Positions 9,387-18,295 of a stretch of 44,094 nt of DNA are shown in pieces; within the stretch, counting starts at the first letter, position 1; each line of letters begins with the position of its first letter. Location: the NCBI GenBank assembly GCA_040830565.1, contig JBFOMC010000039.1:1-44094 (forward strand). Direction: 5' to 3'. Origin of the DNA: JAFMPW01 sp040830565. GTDB lineage: Bacteria > Bacteroidota > Bacteroidia > Flavobacteriales > Flavobacteriaceae. The translations under genes and the position numbers were made by a program. The notes under the pieces were generated by a model. It worked only from the letters and a program-made list of their open reading frames with translations, was not told the origin of the DNA and ran no database searches.

Positions 9387-9893
9387 ATGGCAGCTATCAC
9401 CTTAGGGGGTACCCCGGTAAATACAGTAGGAGATTTACCAGAAATCGGAAGCCCCGCCCCTAGTTTTGAACTTACTAAAAGTGACCTTTCTATGACCACA
9501 CTTGCCGACTTCAGCGGCAAAAAACTGGTGCTGAATATTTTTCCGAGTGTAGACACCGGTACCTGTGCAAAGTCTGTCAGACAATTTAATCAGGAAGCCG
9601 CAGCTTTAGAGAATACAGAGATATTGTGTATTTCACGAGATTTGCCCTTTGCTCAGGCCAGATTTTGTGGTGCAGAAGGTATAGACAAGGTTCATATGCT
9701 TTCGGATTATAAAGACCACAAATTTGGTAAAGACTATGGAGTAGAATTTGCCGATGGCGGATTTGAGTCCCTACTATCACGAGCTATTGTAGTGCTTAAT
9801 GAAGAGGGTACTGTCACTCATACTGAACAAGTTGGCGAAACAGCTGATGAACCCAACTACAATGCCGCCTTAGAAGCACTGCAGCATGCCTAA
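9387..9893 (+). CDS. tpx: Thiol peroxidase (atypical 2-Cys peroxiredoxin)
   Basis: 168 residues. Tpx reduces lipid and alkyl hydroperoxides using thioredoxin. The peroxidatic Cys60 lies in FPSVDTGTCAKSVRQFN, and the resolving Cys94 in ARFCGAEG, the spacing expected for Tpx. The N-terminal MAAITLGGTPVNTVGDLPEI is also typical. Its last 8 bases overlap the start of the diacylglycerol kinase gene, so the two are probably translationally coupled. Confidence 0.96.
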   Translation: MAAITLGGTPVNTVGDLPEIGSPAPSFELTKSDLSMTTLADFSGKKLVLNIFPSVDTGTCAKSVRQFNQEAAALENTEILCISRDLPFAQARFCGAEGIDKVHMLSDYKDHKFGKDYGVEFADGGFESLLSRAIVVLNEEGTVTHTEQVGETADEPNYNAALEALQHA

Positions 9894-10251
9894 AGAAAGT
9901 TTCCTTTCTAACAGAATAAAAAGTGTTGGTTTTGCCTTACGCGGCGCTGTACTATTGATAAGAACGGAAGGTAGCATAAAGGTGCAGGTCTTTATCATGC
10001 TACTGGTGACCGCTGCGGGCTTTTATTTTGAGATCTCTAACACAGAATGGATCTTGCAGATCTTTGCTTTCGCTTTGGTCCTCGGTATTGAAGGACTAAA
10101 TACTGCAGTTGAAAAGATATCGGATTTTGTGCAGCCAGAGTTTGATCATAAGATTGGATTTATCAAAGATATTTCTGCCGGAGCCGTTATGATAGTGTCC
10201 ATTGCGGCGGCCATAATCGGCCTGATTATTTATATCCCCAAAATTTTTTAG
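9886..10251 (+). CDS. dgkA: Diacylglycerol/undecaprenol kinase family membrane protein
   Basis: 121 residues with three hydrophobic helices. The active-site signature is ALVLGIEGLNTAVEKISD (catalytic Glu and metal-binding residues of the DgkA fold). Short DgkA-type kinases phosphorylate diacylglycerol or undecaprenol for lipid recycling. The sequence does not distinguish the two substrates; outside Proteobacteria undecaprenol is common. It overlaps tpx by 8 bases and is followed by ftsK. Confidence 0.92.
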   Translation: MPKESFLSNRIKSVGFALRGAVLLIRTEGSIKVQVFIMLLVTAAGFYFEISNTEWILQIFAFALVLGIEGLNTAVEKISDFVQPEFDHKIGFIKDISAGAVMIVSIAAAIIGLIIYIPKIF

Positions 10252-10285
10252 TACGGATGTCTTACAGGCATCCTGGCTAAATTTG

Positions 10286-10293
10286 TATTTTTG
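10286..10293 (+). promoter_or_regulatory. Bacteroidota-type -7 box before ftsK
   Basis: TATTTTTG matches TAnnTTTG, 22 bases before the ftsK ATG. A second match, TAAATTTG, lies immediately upstream at 10278-10285. This would start ftsK transcription separately from the tpx-dgkA pair. Confidence 0.5.
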
Positions 10294-10315
10294 CCCCAAC
10301 CTATAGCAAGTTTTA

Positions 10316-12679
10316 ATGGCAAAAAAGAGAAAAAAGTCGACCCGGACATCTACCAAAAAAGGGACTTCTTTAAAGCTTTCCAAACAGAATAAAATAATAC
10401 TGGGTAGCCTTTTGGTGCTCCTGAGTCTTGCCTTATTCTTTTCTTTTATCTCTTTCTATTTCAGTTGGCAGGACGATCAAAGCTTGCTGACCGAGTTTGC
10501 AGATAGAAACGAAGAAGCCAAAAATCTGCTCAATAAGTTCGGCGCTAGTGTGAGTCACTTTTTTATGTACAAAGGTTTTGGGCTTGCCTCCTTCATTTTT
10601 CCTTTTCTCTTATGTATAACGGGGCTTTACATGTTCCTGGGGATGGACAAAAAGGGACTTTTGAACAAATGGATATGGGGTCTTGTTTTTCTAATATGGA
10701 CTTCAATAGCCCTGGGCTTTTTTGCCTATAATCGTCCGCTCTTAGGAGGGCTGGTAGGGTATGAAATGAATGATTTTCTACAAGACTATACCGGGAAAAT
10801 CGGTGTCATGTTATTGCTGCTTTTTGGCTTAACCGTCATCCTGGTTCGCTTGTTTAAATTCAGTCCGGAGGGCATTGCCGCATATTTTAATGAAAAAAGA
10901 AGTGCATTAAAAACTTCTTCAACCAAGTCGTCCAAAACTAGCGAGACGTCAGAAACCATCATTCTGGAGCCGGAAACAGAGACGCCTATAGTTATAGATA
11001 CCTATACTCATAAAGAGGATATTCCTCCATTACATCCCGAGAAGGAGAAAAAACCTCCTGTTAAACCCAAGGAAGTAAAGGAGGAAAACATTCAAATGGA
11101 GGTAGAAAAGATCAAGGAAGAAAAGGAGGAAAAAGATGTACTGGCGGACAAGTTGGTAGAGGACTTCGGCGAGTTTGATCCTACTCTTGAGCTCGGAAAC
11201 TACAAGTTTCCGCACTTGGATCTCTTGGATCAGCACGGTTCTTCCGGGGGTATTACCATTAATCAGGAAGAACTTGAGGATAATAAAAACAAGATTGTTG
11301 AAACCCTCAAAAACTACAAAATAGGAATTGCTCAGATAAAGGCCACCATAGGACCAACCGTCACCCTATATGAGATAGTTCCCGAAGCCGGGGTTCGCAT
11401 TTCCAAGATCAAGAACCTCGAAGATGATATTGCACTGTCTTTAGCGGCTTTAGGAATACGTATCATTGCTCCAATCCCAGGAAAAGGAACTATAGGGATT
11501 GAGGTACCTAACAAAAATGCAACTACGGTATCTATGCGTTCCGTGATTGCTTCATCCAAGTTTCAAAAGGCCGAAATGCAGCTCCCGATCGCCTTTGGTA
11601 AAACAATCAGCAATGAAACTTTTGTTGTAGACCTTGCTAAAATGCCTCACTTATTAATGGCCGGTGCAACGGGCCAGGGGAAATCTGTTGGACTCAATGC
11701 GGTCCTCACCTCCTTACTTTACAAAAAGCATCCGGCGGAGGTTAAATTTATTTTAGTAGATCCCAAGAAGGTTGAGCTTACCCTATACAACAAAATTGAG
11801 CGACATTATTTAGCGAAACTACCAGATTCTGAAGAGGCGATCATTACAGACAATACCAAAGTAATTAATACGCTGAATTCGCTTTGTATTGAGATGGACG
11901 ACCGTTATGAGCTGCTGAAGCTGGCTATGGTAAGGAACATTAAGGAGTACAATACCAAATTCAAAGCCAGAAAATTAAACCCTCACGACGGACATAAGTT
12001 TTTGCCCTATATCGTTTTGGTGATTGATGAGTTTGCAGATCTTATCATGACTGCAGGCAAGGAAGTAGAAACTCCTATTGCCCGTTTGGCACAATTGGCC
12101 AGGGCTATCGGTATTCACCTGATCATTGCAACACAAAGACCATCGGTAAATGTAATTACCGGAATTATTAAAGCTAATTTCCCCGCAAGGATTGCCTTTA
12201 GGGTGACTTCTAAAATAGACTCCAGAACCATTTTGGATTCTCAGGGAGCGGATCAACTTATAGGTAGGGGTGATATGCTTTTCACCCAGGGAAATGATGT
12301 TACAAGGATCCAATGTGCCTTTGTAGACACTCCTGAAGTGGCAAAAATTACCGATTATATCGGATCTCAAAGAGCATATCCTGAAGCTCATATGCTTCCG
12401 GAATACACGGGAGACGATTCTGGCACAGCTATTGATTATGCTATTGAGGACAGGGATAGTATGTTCAGAGACGCTGCCGAGGTGGTGGTTACCGCCCAAC
12501 AGGGTTCGGCATCCCTGATCCAAAGAAAATTAAAACTGGGGTACAACCGTGCGGGAAGGATCATTGATCAGCTGGAAGCTGCAGGTATTGTTGGACCCTT
12601 TGAAGGTAGTAAGGCAAGACAAGTACTTGTATCTGATATGTATGCTCTTGAGCAACTTTTAAATAACGAAAGACAATAA
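10316..12679 (+). CDS. ftsK: FtsK/SpoIIIE-family DNA translocase
   Basis: 787 residues. The N-terminal part (about 25-190) has four membrane helices anchoring the protein at the division septum. A charged Pro/Glu/Lys linker follows (about 195-280). The motor domain contains the Walker A motif GATGQGKSV near residue 450 and the Walker B motif IVLVIDEFADLIM near 565. The C-terminal gamma winged helix (about 720-787, SASLIQRKLKLGYNRAGRI) reads KOPS-type polarity signals. The protein pumps chromosome ends apart and activates dimer resolution. Length and order are normal. It heads a same-strand run with lolA, the Lpt permease and ribB. Confidence 0.97.
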   Translation: MAKKRKKSTRTSTKKGTSLKLSKQNKIILGSLLVLLSLALFFSFISFYFSWQDDQSLLTEFADRNEEAKNLLNKFGASVSHFFMYKGFGLASFIFPFLLCITGLYMFLGMDKKGLLNKWIWGLVFLIWTSIALGFFAYNRPLLGGLVGYEMNDFLQDYTGKIGVMLLLLFGLTVILVRLFKFSPEGIAAYFNEKRSALKTSSTKSSKTSETSETIILEPETETPIVIDTYTHKEDIPPLHPEKEKKPPVKPKEVKEENIQMEVEKIKEEKEEKDVLADKLVEDFGEFDPTLELGNYKFPHLDLLDQHGSSGGITINQEELEDNKNKIVETLKNYKIGIAQIKATIGPTVTLYEIVPEAGVRISKIKNLEDDIALSLAALGIRIIAPIPGKGTIGIEVPNKNATTVSMRSVIASSKFQKAEMQLPIAFGKTISNETFVVDLAKMPHLLMAGATGQGKSVGLNAVLTSLLYKKHPAEVKFILVDPKKVELTLYNKIERHYLAKLPDSEEAIITDNTKVINTLNSLCIEMDDRYELLKLAMVRNIKEYNTKFKARKLNPHDGHKFLPYIVLVIDEFADLIMTAGKEVETPIARLAQLARAIGIHLIIATQRPSVNVITGIIKANFPARIAFRVTSKIDSRTILDSQGADQLIGRGDMLFTQGNDVTRIQCAFVDTPEVAKITDYIGSQRAYPEAHMLPEYTGDDSGTAIDYAIEDRDSMFRDAAEVVVTAQQGSASLIQRKLKLGYNRAGRIIDQLEAAGIVGPFEGSKARQVLVSDMYALEQLLNNERQ

Positions 12680-12740
12680 GCAGTCAAGCCAACAGTTTGT
12701 TCTGCACATGTGACCAATTGAAAACAATAAAAATAAACAC

Positions 12741-13385
12741 ATGAAAAAAGTAGTATTCTTTTTTTTAATGGCATTGGTGACCACAACATCTTTTGCACAG
12801 AATTCTGATAAGGCCAAAGCCCTTTTAGACGAGGTGTACAATAAGGTGCAGAGTTACGATAATATTTATGTCGACTTTAAGTTTGAGCTGCACAATGCGG
12901 AAGCCAATATAAATACGGAAACAAGGGGCGATGTAACCCTGGAAGGCGATAAGTATCTTTTTAATTCTCTGGGAGCGCAGCAATTATATGATGGTAAGAA
13001 GGTATACACCGTGGTCCCTGAAAATGAAGAGGTGACCATAGAAGACAAATCAGACGATGAGAATGCAATGACTCCCTCAAAAATGCTAACCTTTTACAAA
13101 CAAGGACATAATTATGATTGGGATATCCTGCAAAATGTACAAGGACGCAAGATCCAATTTGTAAAGCTTACTCCTATTGACACCAATTCTGAAATAGCGT
13201 CAAGACTGCTAGGAATAGATGTGGAGACCAAGCATATTTTCAAGCTTATCGAGACAGGAAAGAACGGCACAAAGACCACGATTACTGTTAATTCTTTTAA
13301 AACAGATCAGCCACTGTCAAAAACCTTATTTACTTTTGATGAGAATAAGTACCAGAACGACGGGTACTACATCATAAGAAATTAG
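12741..13385 (+). CDS. lolA: Outer-membrane lipoprotein carrier LolA-like protein
   Basis: 214 residues with a signal peptide (MKKVVFFFLMALVTTTSFAQ, cleavage after about 20). The rest fits the LolA/LolB-like half-barrel: repeated beta-strand segments such as GDVTLEGDKYLF and DGKKVYTVVPENEEVTIED. LolA carries lipoproteins across the periplasm from LolCDE to the outer membrane. It lies between ftsK and an Lpt permease, a common flavobacterial order and consistent with envelope biogenesis. Confidence 0.88.
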   Translation: MKKVVFFFLMALVTTTSFAQNSDKAKALLDEVYNKVQSYDNIYVDFKFELHNAEANINTETRGDVTLEGDKYLFNSLGAQQLYDGKKVYTVVPENEEVTIEDKSDDENAMTPSKMLTFYKQGHNYDWDILQNVQGRKIQFVKLTPIDTNSEIASRLLGIDVETKHIFKLIETGKNGTKTTITVNSFKTDQPLSKTLFTFDENKYQNDGYYIIRN

Positions 13386-13389
13386 ACCT

Positions 13390-14958
13390 TTGCGGATATT
13401 AGACGCCTATATATTAAAACGATTTCTCTATAATTTTTTCAGTTCGTTTGTAATATTGATGTTTATCTTCATATTTCAGACGATCTGGCTTTTTATTGAC
13501 GACTTTGCTGGTAAAGGGCTGGATATTGTAATCATAGGTAAATTTCTCTTTTACCTGATGCCAAATTTAACCGAGAAGGTGTTGCCCCTTACGGTACTCC
13601 TTTCCTCTATTCTGACTTTTGGGACTTTTGCGGAGAACTACGAATTTGCTGCTATGAAGGCCTCGGGGATTTCCCTGCAGCGATCTATGCTAAGCCTTAT
13701 TTTCTTTGTGATTATTTTGGGAGGGGTCACCTTTTACTTTGCCAATAATGTCATTCCAGCTTCAGAACAGAAAATATATAACCTTAGAAGAAACATCGCA
13801 ACCGTAAAACCTGCGGCGGTTATAGAGGAAGGGGTTTTTAGTGATTTTGAGGGAATGAACATTAAGGTGGATAACAAGCATGGAGAGAACGACCGCTTTC
13901 TTGATAATGTGATCATTCATGAAAAATCAAATCTTCAAAAGAATACCAAGGTCATAAAAGCTAAATCCGGAGAACTTATTAGCAGTGAGGGTTCAGAAAT
14001 CATACAATTGGTCCTTACTGATGGACACTACTATGAGGATATCGTGCCCAAAAAGAAAGAGAATAAACGCAATTTCCCTTTTGCACGAGCCAACTTTGAG
14101 AGTTACACCAGGAATATAGAGATCCCGGACAATACCCAGGATCTGGAGGAAGAGCGCAATGTGCGAACCGGTAAAATGAAGAACATCTCCAGGCTCATAA
14201 AAGATATTGATTCGCTTGAAAGGAATAATCTTCAGGTGGTCGGTGCCTTTTCCAAAAACATCGCCAACAGAATGGGACTTTTTGTTCCGCTAACACCTAA
14301 AGATACCACCATAGCACCCAAATCTGCAGAAGGGCTAAAAATGGATTCCATAGTTAAGGCAAACAAAAGCGAGCAAAATGTAGTACAGAAGGTAAAAGAT
14401 ACGGCGGTTGAAGTAGCTGAGGTTCCTGAGGTCAAAAAAACTGTCGCCAAAAAGCCCGGCGAGCTTGCTGATATCTTGGAGCTTTACCAGGATTGGCAAC
14501 GACTGCAAATCATAAATTCTGCCAACAATAGTGTTTCTAACATTTTGAATTCGGTTAGCGGTAAAAAGGAGGAGCTAGACAGGCGCTACAAGATCTACAA
14601 TATGCACATCCTGTCTTTACACAAAAAATTTGCCCTGGCATTTTCCTGTATTATCCTATTTTTTGTAGGTGCGCCCTTAGGTGCTATAATCAGAAAAGGA
14701 GGACTTGGACTGCCTATGGTCATAGCCATTGTCCTGTTTCTGACCTATTATTTTCTGGGAGTGTTTTCGGGTAATTATGCCAAGGAAGGAAAGATAAATA
14801 CTATTCTTGGAGCATGGCTACCTACCTTAATAATGTTACCTTTGGGGATCTTCTTAACCAGGAGGGCAACAGCAGACAGGGGCTTGACGAGTTTCGGGCA
14901 TATAATTGATTTCTTTAAGGAGCTGTTTAAAAGGAAAAACAAAGCGAAGGCCATATGA
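13390..14958 (+). CDS. LptF/LptG-family lipopolysaccharide export permease
   Basis: 522 residues of the YjgP/YjgQ family, which with LptB extracts lipopolysaccharide from the inner membrane. It has three or four N-terminal helices (FFSSFVILMFIFIFQTIWLF and after), a large periplasmic domain (about 130-400), and C-terminal helices (CIILFFVGAPLGAIIRKGG onward). The start is a TTG codon at 13390, 5 bases after lolA; it gives the expected MRILDAYILKRFL start, and no ATG lies nearby. Its stop overlaps the ribB start as ATGA. The periplasmic insert contains a low-complexity Val/Lys/Glu stretch near 330-360. Confidence 0.92.
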   Translation: MRILDAYILKRFLYNFFSSFVILMFIFIFQTIWLFIDDFAGKGLDIVIIGKFLFYLMPNLTEKVLPLTVLLSSILTFGTFAENYEFAAMKASGISLQRSMLSLIFFVIILGGVTFYFANNVIPASEQKIYNLRRNIATVKPAAVIEEGVFSDFEGMNIKVDNKHGENDRFLDNVIIHEKSNLQKNTKVIKAKSGELISSEGSEIIQLVLTDGHYYEDIVPKKKENKRNFPFARANFESYTRNIEIPDNTQDLEEERNVRTGKMKNISRLIKDIDSLERNNLQVVGAFSKNIANRMGLFVPLTPKDTTIAPKSAEGLKMDSIVKANKSEQNVVQKVKDTAVEVAEVPEVKKTVAKKPGELADILELYQDWQRLQIINSANNSVSNILNSVSGKKEELDRRYKIYNMHILSLHKKFALAFSCIILFFVGAPLGAIIRKGGLGLPMVIAIVLFLTYYFLGVFSGNYAKEGKINTILGAWLPTLIMLPLGIFLTRRATADRGLTSFGHIIDFFKELFKRKNKAKAI

Positions 14959-16097
14959 TTGCGAGCATGGAAGACAAAATTCAACTGAACACCATTGAAG
15001 AAGCCATCACGGATATTAAAAATGGGAAGGTCATCATTGTAGTTGATGACGAGAACCGTGAAAACGAAGGCGATTTTATTGCAGCCGCCGAAATGGTGAG
15101 TCCGGAAATGATCAATTTCATGTCCAGACATGGTAGAGGTTTAATATGTGCGCCTCTTACAGAAGAGCGATGTGAGGAATTAGACCTGAGTATGATGGTA
15201 GAGAACAATACCGTCTTGCATCACACCCAGTTCACGGTCTCAGTGGATCTAATAGGACATGGATGCACCACCGGGATTTCTGTGCATGACAGGGCTAAAA
15301 CCATAAAAGCACTTGTAAATCCTGAAACCAAACCCCACGAACTAGGTAGGCCGGGCCATATTTTTCCCCTTCGCGCAAAAAATGGAGGAGTGCTCCGGCG
15401 AACAGGCCATACTGAAGCTGCCGTAGACCTGGCAAGACTGGCGGGCTTTGCCCCGGCAGGTATTTTGGTTGAAATACTGAATGAAGATGGCACCATGGCC
15501 AGGCTACCTCATTTGGTAGAAGTGGCTAAGAAGTTCGACCTTAAGTTGGGTTCTATAGAAGATCTTGTGGCCTATAGAATGCGCCATGATAGTTTGATCA
15601 TTAAAAAGGAGTCTTTTGAAGTTGAAACCAGATTTGGGCATTTTACACTGCATGCTTATCAACAAACCACAAACGATCAGGTGCATTTGGCGCTTACAAA
15701 AGGAAGTTGGGCCCTGCATGATCCCGTACTTACTCGGATCAACTCTACCCTGGTGAACAACGACATTTTAGGGACGCTGACCAACAATGCGGACAAGAAG
15801 CTCGATGATATGTTCAAACTTCTAAATAAAGAAGGAAGGGGCGCCATTGTCTTTATAAATCAGCAAAGCGAATCATTCAATTTATTGAAACGTATCAGAG
15901 GACTAAAGGAGAATCAGGAAAAAGGCGTTATGAAAGCACCAAAGATTGCTATGGACGCCAAAGACTTTGGTATTGGGGCTCAAATTCTTCACGATTTGAA
16001 TATCAGCAAAATGCGTCTAATGACCAATAGCCATCAAACCAAACGTGTGGGGATCATTGGCTATGGTCTTGAGATTGTGGATTACATTGCGTACTAG
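14955..16097 (+). CDS. ribB: 3,4-dihydroxy-2-butanone 4-phosphate synthase with degenerate GTP cyclohydrolase II-like domain
   Basis: 380 residues. Residues about 5-210 are a complete RibB domain converting ribulose 5-phosphate to dihydroxybutanone phosphate for riboflavin. Its metal and substrate motifs are DDENRENEGD, SRHGRGLICAP, GCTTGISVHDRA and RPGHIFPLRA. Residues 215-380 resemble RibA but lack the zinc cysteines: where GTP cyclohydrolase II has an SEC...GD...RCDCG arrangement, this protein reads INSTLVNNDILGTL with no Cys. The C-terminal half is therefore unlikely to hydrolyse GTP, as described for RibBX-type proteins. A functional RibA must be elsewhere. The start may be the ATG at 14967 rather than the ATGA overlap at 14955. 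Confidence 0.93.
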   Translation: MIASMEDKIQLNTIEEAITDIKNGKVIIVVDDENRENEGDFIAAAEMVSPEMINFMSRHGRGLICAPLTEERCEELDLSMMVENNTVLHHTQFTVSVDLIGHGCTTGISVHDRAKTIKALVNPETKPHELGRPGHIFPLRAKNGGVLRRTGHTEAAVDLARLAGFAPAGILVEILNEDGTMARLPHLVEVAKKFDLKLGSIEDLVAYRMRHDSLIIKKESFEVETRFGHFTLHAYQQTTNDQVHLALTKGSWALHDPVLTRINSTLVNNDILGTLTNNADKKLDDMFKLLNKEGRGAIVFINQQSESFNLLKRIRGLKENQEKGVMKAPKIAMDAKDFGIGAQILHDLNISKMRLMTNSHQTKRVGIIGYGLEIVDYIAY

Positions 16098-16132
16098 AGG
16101 CGGGAAAAGAGAGAAGAGATAATAGATAAAAT

Positions 16133-16168
16133 CAAGTCCAAGTCCAAGTTCAAGTTCAAGTTCAAACT
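16133..16168. repeat. Six tandem hexamers, CAAGTY type
   Basis: CAAGTC twice, CAAGTT three times, then CAAACT, in exact 6-base register in the 198-base gap between ribB and degT. It is a microsatellite-like tract between convergent genes. The rest of the gap is A/T-rich simple sequence (16,250-16,295). Confidence 0.8.
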
Positions 16169-16295
16169 CAAAACCCTATTATTTCTCGCTGCCGGATCAC
16201 TTCGCGTGGCTGAGCTCCTAAATTCTTAAGGCTCCTACTATCCCAGGAGTTTTCCATTTTCAACTTTCAATTTTTAATTCTTAACTCTTAATTCT

Positions 16296-17495
16296 TTAAG
16301 ATGTTAACGACTCTTTTAAGACTGTGACCATCTTTTCTGCTCTTTGGTGGACTTCATCTTCGGTCCAGGCTAGTTTTATCAGGCAAGAAATGTTTCTACC
16401 GATCCATTGATCAGACTGTGAAAAATTGGCATTATTGAAATCTTGCAGGCCTTCTTTCACCTCCTTAGGCATTGGACCAAGACTTGTCTGTTTTTTTAAG
16501 TGATCCCATTGGGTATGGTAATGCCAGTTATTGTCGAACCAATAAAAGCAGCCATCAATCCCTGCTTTTCCAAGGGCCAGTTGAGCTTTTTTTGCTAAGG
16601 CCGCCGAAGGAAGGAAAAAACTCAAAAAGGAATAATTTTCAACTCCCCTTTCGGGTACACGTCTGAAAACCAGCTCCGGAATATTGCTTAAGGCCGCTCT
16701 TAGGATGGCATAATGCTTTTCCTGTATCTCTAAAAATTCATCTAGTCTGGCAATTTGTGCCAGTCCCACAGCCGCATTTAATTCTGAGATTCTGTAATTA
16801 TATCCGAGAAACGGGTGCTCCTCCGCTCCCCTATCCATTCCTACATGATCATGCCCATGATCAGAATAGTGATCTGCATTTGTATAGAAGTCGGCATTGT
16901 CAGTGATCAGCGCACCACCCTCGCCGCAAGTTATCGTCTTAACATAGTCGAAAGAAAAGCAGCCCAGATGTCCGTAGCTTCCCAGTGCCTTGCCCTGGTA
17001 GCTACCACCAATAGCCTGGCACGCATCTTCGAGTAGTATGAGATTATGCTTCTCACATAGTTCTTTTAAGGGTGCCATATCTGCCATGGAGCCACACATA
17101 TGTACGGGCATAATGACTTTGGTCTTAGCATTTATTGCCTTTTCAACGGCTTTAGGGTCTAAGGTTAGGGTATCGTCTACGTCTACCAAAACAGGGATGG
17201 CTCCAAGGGCCAGAACAGCCTCAAAACTGGCGACAAAGGTAAAGGTAGGTAAGATGACTTGGTCACCCGCTCCAATTCCAGCTGCTGCCAAGGCTACGGT
17301 AAGCGCTGCTGTACCACTGCTGACAAGCTGGGCATGTTTAACGCCCATTCTAAGAGCAATGGCCTTCTCCAATTCTATGGCCTTCCAGCTATCTTTCCGC
17401 ATTCCATCAAAACCATAACGCATGAGCACCCCGGTATCTAACACCTGTTGTACATGTGCTCTCTCCTGCTCTCCAAATAGTTCAAATCCCGGCAT
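16296..17495 (-). CDS. DegT/DnrJ/EryC1/StrS-family PLP aminotransferase
   Basis: 399 residues. This fold-type I PLP family makes amino sugars or other amines from keto sugars. Seen are VSSGTAAL (PLP phosphate contact), LLEDACQAIGG (PLP-ring Asp), and CFSFDYVKTITCGEGGA with the Schiff-base Lys near residue 190. The family's C-terminal region is present, and no truncation is apparent. There are no neighbouring sugar-nucleotide genes, so the substrate is unclear. The gene is flanked on both sides by simple tandem repeats. Confidence 0.9.
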   Translation of the reverse strand: MPGFELFGEQERAHVQQVLDTGVLMRYGFDGMRKDSWKAIELEKAIALRMGVKHAQLVSSGTAALTVALAAAGIGAGDQVILPTFTFVASFEAVLALGAIPVLVDVDDTLTLDPKAVEKAINAKTKVIMPVHMCGSMADMAPLKELCEKHNLILLEDACQAIGGSYQGKALGSYGHLGCFSFDYVKTITCGEGGALITDNADFYTNADHYSDHGHDHVGMDRGAEEHPFLGYNYRISELNAAVGLAQIARLDEFLEIQEKHYAILRAALSNIPELVFRRVPERGVENYSFLSFFLPSAALAKKAQLALGKAGIDGCFYWFDNNWHYHTQWDHLKKQTSLGPMPKEVKEGLQDFNNANFSQSDQWIGRNISCLIKLAWTEDEVHQRAEKMVTVLKESLTS

Positions 17496-17510
17496 TCTTG
17501 TAATTAAAAG

Positions 17511-17538
17511 TTGAAAATTAAAAATTGAAAATTAAAAA
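17511..17538. repeat. Two perfect 14-bp tandem repeats
   Basis: TTGAAAATTAAAAA occurs twice end to end, 15 bases upstream of the degT start on its promoter side. A complementary-looking tract (TTTCAATTTTTAATTC) lies beyond the other end of degT near 16,266. The copy number could affect degT expression. Confidence 0.75.
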
Positions 17539-17556
17539 CGAGCTAAATAATTGATC

Positions 17557-17605
17557 ACTGTTTACTTCTTACTGCTTACTGTTCACTGCTTACTCATTAC
17601 TGTCT
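17557..17605. repeat. Seven tandem heptamers, consensus ACTGYTT
   Basis: The units are ACTGTTT, ACTTCTT, ACTGCTT, ACTGTTC, ACTGCTT, ACTCATT and ACTGTCT, in exact 7-base register. The array sits between the nitroreductase stop (17608) and the degT start. A 7-base period is not a multiple of 3, so slippage here would not disturb a coding frame; it is intergenic. Confidence 0.8.
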
Positions 17606-17607
17606 AC

Positions 17608-18246
17608 TCACAACCCAATCTCAATCACGCTGTCTTCCATATTCCGCCTTACTTTTTTAAAGCCGGAGAACATATCGTCTTCTGCCCTATAACCGATCGG
17701 CATAACCAATACGGTTTTAAGTCCTTTCGCTCCCAGTTCTAACACTTCATCATAGGCTTTTGGATCAAATCCTTCCATGGGGCAAGAATCTATCTTCTCT
17801 ATAGCGCAGATAGTTAAAAGGTTACCCATGGCCAAATAAGCCTGGTTCTTTGCCCATTCCTGAATTTGAGTGCTGTTCAACTGAGCGAAATTGGATAAAA
17901 GGGCCTCTTTAAAAGGGTTCAAGATCTCATCGCTCGTGCCTCTGATTTGTTTTACCCTTTCAAAATAGCTACTTATATAGTCGCTGTCAATCGCGGCTTC
18001 GGTACAAAAGATCAGTAAGTGGGAGGCCTGGGCAACTTGTTGTTGATCCCAGGAATGTGTCACCAACTGCCTTTGTAAATCCCTATTTTTAAGCACAAGT
18101 AGTTTTATAGGCTGTAACCCATAAGATGTAGCTGTGAGATTAAAGGCCTGTTTTAGTTTCTCCACCTTTCTATCTTCTAAAATTCTCTTCTCATCAAATT
18201 TCTTTACGGCATAACGCCACTCAAGATCTGCTATAATATTTTCCAT
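17608..18246 (-). CDS. Nitroreductase-family NAD(P)H-dependent flavin oxidoreductase
   Basis: 212 residues, an NfsB-like length. The N-terminal RYAVKKFD and the ATSYGLQPIKLLVL segment match the FMN-binding part of the family. The middle AKNQAYLAMGNLL and SCPMEGFDPKAYDE, and the C-terminal LPIGY-like MPIGYRAEDD, complete it. Such enzymes reduce nitro compounds, quinones or other electrophiles with FMN. The start at 18246 has a standard ATG. The physiological substrate is unknown. Confidence 0.9.
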   Translation of the reverse strand: MENIIADLEWRYAVKKFDEKRILEDRKVEKLKQAFNLTATSYGLQPIKLLVLKNRDLQRQLVTHSWDQQQVAQASHLLIFCTEAAIDSDYISSYFERVKQIRGTSDEILNPFKEALLSNFAQLNSTQIQEWAKNQAYLAMGNLLTICAIEKIDSCPMEGFDPKAYDEVLELGAKGLKTVLVMPIGYRAEDDMFSGFKKVRRNMEDSVIEIGL

Positions 18247-18295
18247 TTCATTTATTCTTAATTACTAGCCCGTGGCTCGTAGGGATTTGGATCAA

